This document shows, piece after piece, positions 37,353-46,130 of a DNA stretch of 64,000 nucleotides (its first letter is position 1; each line of letters begins with the position of its first letter). The stretch covers positions 1-64,000 of the forward strand of contig NZ_LXEO01000051.1 of NCBI RefSeq assembly GCF_001654865.1. Reading direction: 5' to 3'. This stretch comes from Buttiauxella noackiae ATCC 51607. GTDB lineage: Bacteria; Pseudomonadota; Gammaproteobacteria; Enterobacterales; Enterobacteriaceae. The notes beneath the pieces are model-generated. The model had not been told where the DNA came from. It did not search any database and was given only the letters and a program-made list of their open reading frames with translations. The translations under genes were made by a program, and so were the position numbers.

Positions 37353-38372
37353 TTATTTCTTATGGCGTATACGCGGGTTCACCACGCCGTACAGTAAGTC
37401 GACGATCAGGTTCACGAGGATAATCATCGTCGCGACCAACAATACGCCGCCCTGCACTACCGGGTAGTCACGACGTTGCAATGCATCAATCAGCCAGCGG
37501 CCAAGGCCTGGCCAGGAGAAGATGGTTTCCGTCAGGATTGCACCCGCCAGCAACGTACCGACCTGCAGGCCGATAACGGTCACAACTGGCAGCATGGCGT
37601 TGCGCAGCGCATGAACCACGATAACGCGCATGCGCGTCAGGCCTTTAGCGCGAGCGGTACGGATGTAGTCTTCACCGAGCACTTCCAGCATTGACGAGCG
37701 AGTCATACGCACGATAACCGCCAGCGGGATAGTACCGAGCACCACCGCTGGCAATATCATATGCATCACTGCATCGATGAAGTCGCCCGGCTCACCCCAT
37801 ATGGCGGTGTCTATCAGCATAAAACCGGTGAGGGGCAAGGTGTCGTCGAGGAATACCGTATCGCTGACGCGCCCGGATACCGGAGTGAGGTTCCAGTAAA
37901 CGGAAACCAGCATGATTAACATCATACCCCACCAGAAAATAGGCATTGAGTAGCCTGTCAGCGCAAGGCCCACAGAGGTGTGGTCAAAGACGGAACCACG
38001 TTTAACCGCAGCAAGCACGCCAACCGGAATACCCACAGCAACGGCAAACAGCATTGCGCAGACACCGAGTTCCATGGTCGCTTTAAAACGCGGTACGAAC
38101 TCGTCCCACACAGGAAGACGGCTTTTTAACGAAATGCCCAGATCGCCATGCATTACGCCCCAAATATAATGGACGTATTGCTGCCACATAGGCTTGTCGA
38201 GGCCAAGTTCAGCCAACAACTGAGCATGACGTTCAGGAGAGATACCGCGCTCACCGGCCATAATCATCACCGGGTCACCGGGAATCATGTGCACGAAAGC
38301 GAAGGTAAGAAGGGTAATACCGATAAAAGTGGGGATAACTAGCCCCAGACGTCGGAGGATGAACTGCAACAT
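37353..38372 (-). CDS. dppB: Dipeptide ABC transporter permease DppB
   Basis: 339 residues. N-terminal LQFILRRLGLVIPTFIGITL and HMIPGDPV are the DppB/OppB signature. The EAA loop reads YIRTARAKGLTRMRVIVVHA, and about six helices are visible. It is separated from dppA by 113 bp with a hairpin, so dppBCDF expression is probably lower than dppA. Confidence 0.96.
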   Translation of the reverse strand: MLQFILRRLGLVIPTFIGITLLTFAFVHMIPGDPVMIMAGERGISPERHAQLLAELGLDKPMWQQYVHYIWGVMHGDLGISLKSRLPVWDEFVPRFKATMELGVCAMLFAVAVGIPVGVLAAVKRGSVFDHTSVGLALTGYSMPIFWWGMMLIMLVSVYWNLTPVSGRVSDTVFLDDTLPLTGFMLIDTAIWGEPGDFIDAVMHMILPAVVLGTIPLAVIVRMTRSSMLEVLGEDYIRTARAKGLTRMRVIVVHALRNAMLPVVTVIGLQVGTLLAGAILTETIFSWPGLGRWLIDALQRRDYPVVQGGVLLVATMIILVNLIVDLLYGVVNPRIRHKK

Positions 38373-38439
38373 AACCCGGATTCTCTGTAGTGACTGAAAG
38401 CCTTGCAGCCTTCAGTCTGTATTGCTCACAAATCTTTCA

Positions 38440-38461
38440 CCCTCTCCCGATTGGGAGAGGG
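38440..38461. repeat. Stem-loop between dppA and dppB
   Basis: CCCTCTCCC / GGGAGAGGG with a four-base loop, 24 bases past the dppA stop. Position suggests protection of the dppA mRNA 3' end and reduced read-through. Confidence 0.7.
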
Positions 38462-38485
38462 AATAAAGCACGCTACTGTTATTTA

Positions 38486-40093
38486 TTATTCGACAGACAC
38501 GTTCTCAAAGTGGTGTTTGCCCAATGGGTCAACCACATAACCTTTCACTTCTTTGCGCACTGGCTCGTATACCGTGGAGTGAGCAACGATCAGCGCCGGA
38601 GCCTGGTCATGCATCACTACCTGAGCTTGTTTGTACAGTTCGATACGCTTGTTGTGATCGTCTGTGGCACGCGCAGGTTGGATCAGGTCTTCAAACGGCT
38701 TGTAGCACCAGCGAGAGTAGTTAGAACCGTCTTTTGCCGCAGCACAGCTGAACAGAGTGGCGAAGAAGTTATCCGGATCCCCATTGTCGCCGGTCCAGCC
38801 CATCATCACAGCCTGGTGTTCACCAGCTTTGGCGCGTTTGAGGTACTCGCCCCACTCGTAGGTTACGATTTTGGCGGTCACACCGACTTTCGCCCAGTCA
38901 GCCTGAATCATCTCAGCCATACGGCGAGCGTTCGGGTTGTACGGACGCTGTACTGGCATTGCCCACAGGTCAACGGTGAAGCCATCAGCGTGGCCAGACT
39001 CTTTCAGCAGCGCTTTCGCTTTTTCAGGATCGTAGGTGTAATCCTTCACGTCATCGTTGTAGCCCCACATAGTTGGTGGGATCAGGTTTTTAGCCGCAGT
39101 GCCTGCGCCTTGATAAACCGCTTTGATGATCGCTTCTTTGTTCACCGCATAAGTCAGCGCCTGACGCACTTTCACGTCATCAAACGGTTTCTTCTCGGTG
39201 TTGAAGGACAGGTAACCCACGTTCAGGCCAGCCTGTTCCATCAGGTTGATGCTCTTGTCTTGTTTCATACGAGCGATGTCAGCCGGGTTTGGATACGGCA
39301 TAACCTGGCACTCATTTTTCTGAAGTTTCGCGTAACGAACAGACGCATCAGGTGTGATGGAGAAGACCAGACGATCGATCTGTGGCTTGGTGCCCCAGTA
39401 GCCCGGGAAGGCTTTGTACAGAATGCGAGAATCTTTCTGGTATTGCAGCAGCTGGAACGGACCAGTACCGATTGGGTTCAGGTCAGTTTTTTCCGGCGTA
39501 CCGGCTTTCATCATGTTGTCAGCATATTCTTTGGACAGAATAGAGGCGAAGTCCATCGCAAGGTCAGCCAGGAATGGTGATTCTGGACGAGTCAGCACGA
39601 ACTGAACGGTATTGTCGTCCACTTTCTTAATTTCGCTGATCAGGTCAGATAAACCCATGCCTTCGAAGTATTCGTAGCTGCCGCCAGAAACTTTGTGGTA
39701 CGGGTTGTTAGCATTTTTCTGACGATCAAAAGAGAACACGACGTCATCGGCATTCAGATCGCGTGTTGGTTTGAAATCTTTGTTGTCCTGCCACTTCACA
39801 CCTGAACGAAGGTGGAAAGTATAGGTTTTACCGTCTGCACTGACGTCCCATTTCTCAGCAAGGCCTGGGATGATTTCAGTTGTGCCTGTTTTGAACTCAA
39901 CAAGGCGGTTATAGATTGGCACTGAACTGGCATCGTAAGTTGTACCAGAGGTGAACAACTGCGGGTTAAAACCTTCTGGGGAACCTTCTGAGCAATAAAC
40001 CAGGGTTTTTGCCTGAACGCTAGCTGCTACGGTCAATGCCACCAGGCTCAGACCAAACTTCAGCATCCCTGACTTCTTCAAGGAAAGACTCAT
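38486..40093 (-). CDS. dppA: Periplasmic dipeptide-binding protein DppA
   Basis: 535 residues; signal peptide ends at residue 28 (LSLVALTVAASVQA), giving a 507-residue mature protein, the size of E. coli DppA. The family 5 solute-binding signature includes EKWDVSADGKTYTFHLRSGV. It binds dipeptides and, in E. coli, also delivers haem and affects peptide chemotaxis. The mRNA leader holds a GcvB-type target directly upstream. Confidence 0.96.
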   Translation of the reverse strand: MSLSLKKSGMLKFGLSLVALTVAASVQAKTLVYCSEGSPEGFNPQLFTSGTTYDASSVPIYNRLVEFKTGTTEIIPGLAEKWDVSADGKTYTFHLRSGVKWQDNKDFKPTRDLNADDVVFSFDRQKNANNPYHKVSGGSYEYFEGMGLSDLISEIKKVDDNTVQFVLTRPESPFLADLAMDFASILSKEYADNMMKAGTPEKTDLNPIGTGPFQLLQYQKDSRILYKAFPGYWGTKPQIDRLVFSITPDASVRYAKLQKNECQVMPYPNPADIARMKQDKSINLMEQAGLNVGYLSFNTEKKPFDDVKVRQALTYAVNKEAIIKAVYQGAGTAAKNLIPPTMWGYNDDVKDYTYDPEKAKALLKESGHADGFTVDLWAMPVQRPYNPNARRMAEMIQADWAKVGVTAKIVTYEWGEYLKRAKAGEHQAVMMGWTGDNGDPDNFFATLFSCAAAKDGSNYSRWCYKPFEDLIQPARATDDHNKRIELYKQAQVVMHDQAPALIVAHSTVYEPVRKEVKGYVVDPLGKHHFENVSVE

Positions 40094-40125
40094 TCTTCTG
40101 CTCCGTTGTGATGTTCCCTTATTGA
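40094..40125 (-). promoter_or_regulatory. dppA leader with GcvB-type target
   Basis: On the minus strand the leader reads GGGAACATCACAACGGAGC just before the ATG: a CA-rich stretch overlapping the GGAG ribosome site. The GU-rich R1 region of the sRNA GcvB pairs with dppA there in E. coli and Salmonella. Confidence 0.6.
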
Positions 40126-40811
40126 TTCTTATAACGGCTTTATAGGCTTAATAAGAAATCTATCGGGACATGTGTCGTGTTGTTTTTATCCGTAGACCTT
40201 TGTTATTTGAGTGCGGTCTGTTCGGTGTGCCCGGAGGCGGTGGTGAGGCCAGGTGTTCCTTTCGTCAGGCTAGCTGTGTGGTAGTGCGGACTGTCCATAA
40301 TTTGCCCCTCACGCCCTACAATCTGTCAACAGATGAGTTAAACGTCAATATAGGTAACGGGGATTTACAACCGAGGTGAGAATCAGCGAACAAAGTTTAA
40401 AAAAAGCCTGAAGCTCTGTTTCCAGCAGGGAAATTTATGCTACTGCCATGTACCTAGAATATTCCACTGATTAAAAGACGAGCGGGAGTCGTAATCAGTT
40501 GTACTAATTCTGTAAAATTTCTTGCCAGATGCTGATTATCTGAACGATAAGTTTTGTGATCTATATCTCCTGGAGTGAATCATGCTGGTATGAAACATAA
40601 GCAACGGGTCATTAATCCACGATTTTCCATAACAAAATACGATGGAATATGTCACAAAATCATATAAAGGCAGTTGTTGGACGATGAAGCGGATGTTTTT
40701 GCAAGATTACGAGAGTTGTAAGGTCGAAAAGCGATAGCGTCATCCATTCTTGCACCCGTTATGTCGGATGGCGCTGCGCTTATCCGACCTACGTATTCAA
40801 AGTACAGACGT
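40126..40811. other. Long gap upstream of dppA
   Basis: About 690 bp with no convincing coding sequence. A short frame at 40170-40379 has no ribosome site or family features. The part near dppA should hold its promoter; the right end is a REP unit (40735-40795, GTCGGATGGCGCTGCGCTTA). Confidence 0.5.
40735..40795. repeat. REP unit
   Basis: GCGTCATCC near 40737 and GGATGGCGCTGCGCTTATCC with the ending GACCTACG are the standard REP sequence; only one complete unit is present. Confidence 0.6.
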
Positions 40812-40840
40812 AAAAAAACCCAACCTTGCGGTTGGGTTTT
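40812..40840 (-). terminator. Terminator-like hairpin behind the tRNA fragment
   Basis: AAAACCCAACC / GGTTGGGTTTT with a TTGC loop, ending in T-runs on both strands. It stands to the 23-nt tRNA fragment at 40845 exactly as the hairpin at 40962 stands to the real tRNA. Confidence 0.8.
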
Positions 40841-40844
40841 CTTG

Positions 40845-40867
40845 AATTTGGTCGGCGAGAGAGGATT
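40845..40867 (-). repeat. Partial copy of the tRNA-Pro 3' end
   Basis: The 23 bases AATTTGGTCGGCGAGAGAGG plus ATT are identical to 40994-41016, which is the 3' acceptor end of the tRNA. The tRNA body is missing; a GC-rich sequence with small hairpins (40868-40961) follows instead. Confidence 0.85.
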
Positions 40868-40961
40868 ATTCCCCTGCGGGCCGTTGCTAAAGCAACGTTG
40901 TCTCGCTGCGCTCGGCTCAAACCTCCTTCGGAGGTTCTCATCCTCTGTAAACTACAGATGC

Positions 40962-40990
40962 AAAAAGACCAACCCGAAGGTTGGTCTTTT
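40962..40990 (-). terminator. Terminator of tRNA-Pro
   Basis: AAAAGACCAACC / GGTTGGTCTTTT with a CGAA loop, directly downstream of the tRNA on the minus strand. Confidence 0.9.
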
Positions 40991-40997
40991 CTAAATT

Positions 40998-41074
40998 TGG
41001 TCGGCGAGAGAGGATTCGAACCTCCGACCCACTGGTCCCAAACCAGTTGCGCTACCAAGCTGCGCTACTCGCCG
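40998..41074 (-). tRNA. proM: tRNA-Pro, anticodon UGG
   Basis: 77 nucleotides with encoded CCA. The acceptor stem is CGGCGAG / CTCGCCG, the D arm AGCGCAGCTTGGTAGCGC, the anticodon stem-loop CTGGT-TTGGGAC-CAG with anticodon TGG, and the T arm GGAGGTTCGAATCC. The sequence looks like E. coli proM, but it occupies the dppA-eptB position where I recall E. coli carrying proK (CGG). Confidence 0.95.
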
Positions 41075-41086
41075 AATGCGGAGCGC

Positions 41087-41115
41087 ATCTTACTGCGCAC
41101 CGTTTTACCCGTCAA
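41087..41115 (-). promoter_or_regulatory. Promoter of tRNA-Pro
   Basis: Minus strand TTGACG, 17-base spacer, TAAGAT, followed by a GC-rich discriminator (GCGCTCCGC) typical of stringently controlled stable RNA promoters. Confidence 0.75.
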
Positions 41116-41174
41116 TCCCTGAAACTGAAAATCCTATCTGTTTGCTTTAAATTCCAGCACATGTGGCTAAAAAG

Positions 41175-42860
41175 TTACTGTACGGCTTTCTTTTCCGGCA
41201 CATGGCACCAGTTGTTGTTCTGGTTGATACCACCGTCTGGAGACGTGTAACCCAGGCAACCCATGATGGTGTCATACAGCTCAACATGGCGATGTGGCAC
41301 CTTCATTTTTGCCTGTTCCTGCATATGTGCAAACTCACGTGCGCGATCGGGGTTTTCCAGATATTTATCTGATGCCCAAACCAGCAACGGCACACGGAAC
41401 TGCTCAGGTGGAGCCATTTTACGTGGCGTGCCGTGCAGGTGTTTGTGTTCGTCAATCGACTCACCGTGGTCAGAGGCATAGAAAATAATCGCACGCTTAT
41501 CACGTAGCTCAGAAATCACTTGTTCAAGCACACTGTCGGTATACAGCACGGAGTTATCAAAAGCGTTAATCAGCTGCTCTTTGCTGCACTCTTTATCAAT
41601 GCTGACGCACTCTGGAGTCCATTTCGCGTAGCTGCGTGGGTAGCGTTGCACGTAAGAGAAGTGCGAGCCTTTGGTGTGCAGCACAATCAAATGCTTGCCG
41701 TTAGGATGCTCATCCACAGAACGTTTCATCTCTTCGACCAGCAACATATCATCGACTTGCTTACCGCGGTTACGCGGCTCAGCTGCTATCTGCTCACGGT
41801 AAGAGAAGTTATCTGCCATGGTGTTGCCGTAGAACCAGACTTCACTTTGCATGGCAAAAAGGTTTGAGCTGAAACCAAGCTGCTTAAGTACCGCAAAAAC
41901 GTTTTGCTCTTTCAAAGTACGCTGCGGATTCTCTTCCGCACCGCCTTCACGCACGAACATACAACGTAGCGAAAGCTTAGTTGCGGTATCGCAAGATTCG
42001 CCTCTGAATGCGACCAGGTTTTTCTCCTGGGCAAGTTTTGGCGTGGTGTCGCGGTCATAACCCAGAATACCCATGTGATCCCAGCGAGTGGTTTCGCCAA
42101 TCACAAACACAACATAAGTATCATCGAGCTCTTTTGGCGCGACATAAGTAAATTTCTTCGCTGGGTTGAGCAACGAACTATTGTCGTTAGACTCATCAGC
42201 CTGAGCCCAGGCAAAAAGACCCAACGCTGAGACCCAGTTTGATGGCAGATAAGAGTTAGCCACCACGCCGCCGTAGCTTGGCATATCTACCGTGGAGCGC
42301 TTCTCTGTACGATTTTGTTGTTTATCGAGTAAACGCAGTGGTGCCCAGACCATGAGTCCAGCCAACAACACAATGGCCACATTTTTGATGCGCTGACCTG
42401 GGGTTTTTAATTGATTGAGCAAGGTATCGCGTGTTTGGCTTCCCCAGATAAGCACCAATGGAATAGCACTGACCAAAACCATCCATAATACAAATTGATA
42501 GCCGACAATTTCTTTCGAGAGGTCGATATCGGTGGTCATCACCGAGGCGATAATACCGTAGCCAATCACGACGTTAAGCAACGTCATGTAATAGCTGGCA
42601 CCAACGGAACACAACACGATTAATGTCGCGAGGATTCGCCATACGGTACGACCAAACAGGGATAACACGCGGAATAAAAAGAAAGTGACCAGTACGCAAG
42701 CCACAACCTCAGCAACCATGGAGAAAGCTTTCAGGCGGCTAAAGTCCTGAGCAAAACCCATGAAACGATTATAAAAAACCGAGAGGTTCAAAAATATGCC
42801 GATGTATACCGCTAACAGAAAACAGAGTTTCTGCTGGGTCATCGATTTAATGTAATTCAT
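41175..42860 (-). CDS. eptB: Kdo2-lipid A phosphoethanolamine transferase EptB
   Basis: 561 residues (about 563 in E. coli). Five N-terminal membrane helices, then a periplasmic alkaline-phosphatase-like domain. The catalytic threonine is in FVIGETTRWDHMG, and ASDHGES supplies zinc ligands. It adds phosphoethanolamine to the outer Kdo of LPS. In E. coli it is controlled by sigma-E and by the sRNA MgrR; I could not identify those sites with confidence here. Confidence 0.95.
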   Translation of the reverse strand: MNYIKSMTQQKLCFLLAVYIGIFLNLSVFYNRFMGFAQDFSRLKAFSMVAEVVACVLVTFFLFRVLSLFGRTVWRILATLIVLCSVGASYYMTLLNVVIGYGIIASVMTTDIDLSKEIVGYQFVLWMVLVSAIPLVLIWGSQTRDTLLNQLKTPGQRIKNVAIVLLAGLMVWAPLRLLDKQQNRTEKRSTVDMPSYGGVVANSYLPSNWVSALGLFAWAQADESNDNSSLLNPAKKFTYVAPKELDDTYVVFVIGETTRWDHMGILGYDRDTTPKLAQEKNLVAFRGESCDTATKLSLRCMFVREGGAEENPQRTLKEQNVFAVLKQLGFSSNLFAMQSEVWFYGNTMADNFSYREQIAAEPRNRGKQVDDMLLVEEMKRSVDEHPNGKHLIVLHTKGSHFSYVQRYPRSYAKWTPECVSIDKECSKEQLINAFDNSVLYTDSVLEQVISELRDKRAIIFYASDHGESIDEHKHLHGTPRKMAPPEQFRVPLLVWASDKYLENPDRAREFAHMQEQAKMKVPHRHVELYDTIMGCLGYTSPDGGINQNNNWCHVPEKKAVQ

Positions 42861-43129
42861 GCAGGTTGTCCGAAAAAATAATGCAAAAAAGAGATGTTAT
42901 AAACATCACTCAGACTTCCCGTAGCGAGGAAAATTCTGAGCAATAAAAAATAGAGTCCGAATCAGGATGATTCTTAGCCAATTTTTGGCGCGGATTAGTA
43001 GAACATAGGGAGAGTAAAAAGTATCGGCAAAATTGGTGATCCACACGGTTGTTTACATATCTCATGCTGGCTCAGTGCAGGTCGGTGATAAAACATATCA
43101 GGCAATATTGGTGATGCAGAGAGGTAGTT

Positions 43130-43714
43130 ATGCTGTCTTTAGAAGAACGTGCGCGCCGATATGCAACGAAGGCTCATGCGGCTTGCGATCAGCGGCGCAA
43201 ATATACGCTTGAGCCATATATTGTCCATCCAGCAGCCGTGGTGGAGATAGTCAGGAGCGTGTCCCCCATTGAGGAAGTGCTCGCGGCGGCCTGGTTGCAC
43301 GACACTGTTGAGGACACCGATACCACGCTTATCGACATTCAGGAGCACTTTGGCCCGGATGTGGCGACGTTGGTGGCAATGGTCACTAACCCTGAACAAC
43401 TCCCCGGCACCAACCGCATTCATCGTAAACGTGCTCATTTCTTGCATACCGCCAACGCAAGCCATGAGGCGCAAACCATCAAACTGGCAGACATCATCGA
43501 TAACACGCGTGAAATTTTGCGCTACGACCCACACTTTGCTCGGGTCTATTTGATAGAAAAACGCATTCAGTTAGCTGGGTTACAACGAGGAAATGAGATC
43601 TTAAAAGCGCAAGCGGAAGGCATTATAGAACAGGGGATTTCACAATTAATGATGCCGCCGTATAACGTCCCGGCGGCATGGTTTGCGGCACTAATGGCTC
43701 GCTATCAGGCGTGA
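43130..43714 (+). CDS. Small HD-domain protein, probable (p)ppGpp hydrolase-like
   Basis: 194 residues, a single HD domain with the layout of the RelA/SpoT hydrolase and of MESH1-type small alarmone hydrolases. IVHPAAVVEIV supplies H33, AWLHDTVEDT supplies H57-D58 and E61-D62, FGPDVATLVAMVT is the following helix, and KLADIIDNT corresponds to the KLADRLHNM motif of SpoT. No synthetase or regulatory domain follows. Mn-dependent alarmone hydrolysis is inferred. AGAGG precedes the ATG. It converges with yhjX, overlapping it by 10 bases at the 3' ends. Confidence 0.75.
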   Translation: MLSLEERARRYATKAHAACDQRRKYTLEPYIVHPAAVVEIVRSVSPIEEVLAAAWLHDTVEDTDTTLIDIQEHFGPDVATLVAMVTNPEQLPGTNRIHRKRAHFLHTANASHEAQTIKLADIIDNTREILRYDPHFARVYLIEKRIQLAGLQRGNEILKAQAEGIIEQGISQLMMPPYNVPAAWFAALMARYQA

Positions 43715-44907
43715 GACTCTTGATAAACTTCGCGCGCTGGAGTGCGGATGGTGGTGGAAATCGCCAGAGACAAAATCAGCAGGGCAAAGATGACGCAGAA
43801 GGTCACGTAGAAGCCGCCAAAGATGGAAGCGATAATCGAACCACAAATGCTGCCAATACCGAAGCCCAGGTAAATCACACCGTAGTTTTTAGTCAGGTTA
43901 TTCAGACCAAAGAACTCGCTCACCAGTGATGGGTAAACAGTGATAGTGCCGCCGAAGTTAAACGCTACACAGGCAATCGCTGCAAAGAAAGTCACTTCAT
44001 TAAGTGGAGCGAACAGCAGGGCAGCCATGCCAACTAAAGAAATAACCTGGCCGATAGTGATAACGCGGATACGTGCAATCTTATCGGACAGAATACCCAG
44101 CACCAGGCGGCCACTCAGGTTAGCAATTGCAATAACGGTTACCGCATTTGCCGCAGTCTCAGCAGTTAAATGCACCATGCCCTGTGCGATATCTTTTGCT
44201 ACGCCGATAACATACAAACCACTCATGCAGGCAGTAAGGAACATAACAGCCAGCATCCAGTACTGAGGCTTACGCATAGATTCAGCAAGGGTGTAATCTT
44301 TTTCAGCCACACCATTTACTGTTTTAACTTCCTGCAATGGCGCATCTTTCATCAGCATTGAACCGAACAGAATCATTGCCATCGCCAGAGCACCCCAAAT
44401 CATAAAGGTACTTTCAAGGCCATAAGTTGCCAGTAAATGGGTATCGATATATTTGAAACCCAGGCTGCCAAGGCCGTAAGAGCCAATGGCAAATGCGGAA
44501 ATCAGACCTTTACGCTCCGGGAACCATTTCACGCAGTTGGAGAGCGTTAACAGGTAACCTGCACCATCGGCCAGCCCCACCAGCACGCCTGCGCTCAACC
44601 ATAGCATCAGCAGATTGTTGGAATGAGCGGTAAGGAAGAAACCAACGCCCAGCAGTACACCTGCCGCCATCGTTACTTTGCGTACACCAAAACGTTCCTG
44701 CAATTTACCCGCAACAGAGGAAGAAATCGCAAGGCCAAGGCTGAGTAAACCGAAGGAGAATGCCACCTGGCTGATTGGCTCATCCAGTTTTTGCGACAAT
44801 GCGCTATTGAACAAACTCCAGGTATAAACAGAACCCAGAGCAAACTGGGTAATGATGGTGCCGATCAGAGTTAACCAGCGAGTACGGTTGTAGGTAGAAT
44901 TATTCAT
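43705..44907 (-). CDS. yhjX: MFS transporter YhjX (oxalate/formate antiporter family)
   Basis: 400 residues from ATG at 44907; an earlier in-frame codon is a TTG without a ribosome site. Twelve spans, with WLTLIGTIITQFALGSVYTW at the start and GKLQERFGVRKVTMAAGVLL as the MFS loop. It aligns throughout with E. coli YhjX, which is induced by the pyruvate-responsive BtsS/YpdA-YpdB network. The tandem YpdB-like site upstream supports the same control here. Confidence 0.95.
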   Translation of the reverse strand: MNNSTYNRTRWLTLIGTIITQFALGSVYTWSLFNSALSQKLDEPISQVAFSFGLLSLGLAISSSVAGKLQERFGVRKVTMAAGVLLGVGFFLTAHSNNLLMLWLSAGVLVGLADGAGYLLTLSNCVKWFPERKGLISAFAIGSYGLGSLGFKYIDTHLLATYGLESTFMIWGALAMAMILFGSMLMKDAPLQEVKTVNGVAEKDYTLAESMRKPQYWMLAVMFLTACMSGLYVIGVAKDIAQGMVHLTAETAANAVTVIAIANLSGRLVLGILSDKIARIRVITIGQVISLVGMAALLFAPLNEVTFFAAIACVAFNFGGTITVYPSLVSEFFGLNNLTKNYGVIYLGFGIGSICGSIIASIFGGFYVTFCVIFALLILSLAISTTIRTPAREVYQESHA

Positions 44908-44986
44908 GGCAGATGTCCGCAAAATTTAAGAGAAATCTTCTGCTGCCAAGAGTAACGAAGTGCATTTTATTCCAGGAGAAAAAGGC

Positions 44987-45017
44987 ATGAAGTGCATTCA
45001 GGCCGGAATGAAATGCA
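44987..45017 (-). promoter_or_regulatory. YpdB-type tandem binding site
   Basis: On the minus strand TGCATTTCAT, an 11-base spacer, then TGCACTTCAT. The E. coli yhjX promoter has two GGCATTTCAT-type motifs with an 11-base spacer. It is 80-110 bp before the start codon. Confidence 0.75.
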
Positions 45018-45145
45018 CCTGAGAGGGAATGAATGACCTGGACGTTGATTCAAAAATTAATAAAGTTAGTAATCACTATCAATATAAGGCGCGTAAACAC
45101 TGATAATTAAATGTTAAATATATAAATTCAAAGTTACTTTAATGA

Positions 45146-45859
45146 TCAAAAACGCGCACTAACACCAACATTATAAATATATGCCTCGCCCGTCGTTAAT
45201 CCTTCAGCTTGCGACATTGAAGCAAACGCGGCCATATTTTTACCAATTGGCATATCAGCACCCACTGTTACATCCATCCAGCTCGAGTCCTGACCCGTCA
45301 CGGCATTTGTTCGCAATCCTGACTGCGCTTTCCAGAGATTCTCACCATATTGATGGTTGTAGCTAACCTGTGCCCACGGGCGCAGATAACCGACCGACGA
45401 ATCCAGACGCCAGCCCACAGTAGAGACGCTGGCATGCCAGAGCTGATCGGTAAACCGTGCTGCAACAGCCGTGTCGCCATACTCGTTATAAATTCCGGGT
45501 GTAGTGCCATCCCAACTGTACTTTGCTGTCGGGCCGGTTGTGATATTGCCGGGCAAAGAGATATTCCAGCCGATGCCCAAACGTGAGGTATCAGCGCTAA
45601 TATTATCGTTACCAGAAACGAGCATCAGCCCCTCCTGGTTTTGGGAGGTAAAAGAAGATTTGATCCTTTCTGCGAGAATATCGTTGTAGCTTGGTTGGCG
45701 ATTACTGTCCCAAGTGTAACGATCCTGCGCTTCGCCCGAAGTTTCTTCGGCGACATATTCTTCTTGCCAGGCAAATACATTCGTAGCATAGGGCAGACAA
45801 CACAAAGCCAGCACCGTGGTGAGAGTGACACGGTGACCACTGCGTATATTTATAATCAT
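45146..45859 (-). CDS. yhjY: YhjY, outer membrane protein with autotransporter-type beta-domain
   Basis: 237 residues from the ATG at 45859, with GGAG upstream; a longer frame runs into an ERIC-like repeat and is rejected. Signal peptide (VTLTTVLALCCLPYATNVFA), a short linker, then a beta-barrel ending with EAYIYNVGVSARF, whose terminal Phe is typical of outer membrane proteins. It corresponds to E. coli YhjY (about 234), which carries only the autotransporter beta-domain without a passenger. Function unknown. Confidence 0.85.
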   Translation of the reverse strand: MIINIRSGHRVTLTTVLALCCLPYATNVFAWQEEYVAEETSGEAQDRYTWDSNRQPSYNDILAERIKSSFTSQNQEGLMLVSGNDNISADTSRLGIGWNISLPGNITTGPTAKYSWDGTTPGIYNEYGDTAVAARFTDQLWHASVSTVGWRLDSSVGYLRPWAQVSYNHQYGENLWKAQSGLRTNAVTGQDSSWMDVTVGADMPIGKNMAAFASMSQAEGLTTGEAYIYNVGVSARF

Positions 45860-45936
45860 CAAAACGACTCCAGAAAAGAGCCAAATCCGGCGATATTTTT
45901 TTGTCTTTTTGGCGGGCCTGCGTTGCGGATACCCCC

Positions 45937-46060
45937 TAAATAATTCAAGGTGCGTCGAGGCGGCAAGAGAGCGAGTCCCGATGGGCTTACAAAAGTAAGC
46001 ACTTCGGGTGAGTAAACGCAGCCAGCAAAGAGACAACTTGAAATATGATGGGGGATAGCC
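45937..46060. repeat. ERIC-like element (about 120 bp)
   Basis: Begins CCCCCTAAATAATTCAAGG and ends CAACTTGAAATATGATGGGG. The core GGGCTTACAAAAGTAAGCAC and CTTCGGGTGAG corresponds to the central palindrome of ERIC (intergenic repeat units). It is the most complete copy in the window, between yhjY and tag. Confidence 0.75.
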
Positions 46061-46130
46061 CTGAATTAACTATTGTCTCTTTATCTGGCACGTCAAGTTG
46101 GCATGAGAAATTTCATCAAAGGAGAAACGT

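Noticed and set aside
40170-40379. 69-codon frame upstream of dppA
   Set aside because: No ribosome site, no recognisable domain, and it lies antisense to the expected dppA promoter and leader.
40845-40961. A second tRNA gene
   Set aside because: Only the 3' 23 bases match; no anticodon arm or D arm can be formed.
45860-46036. N-terminal extension of yhjY
   Set aside because: It is translated from ERIC-like repeat sequence; the proper start with signal peptide is at 45859.
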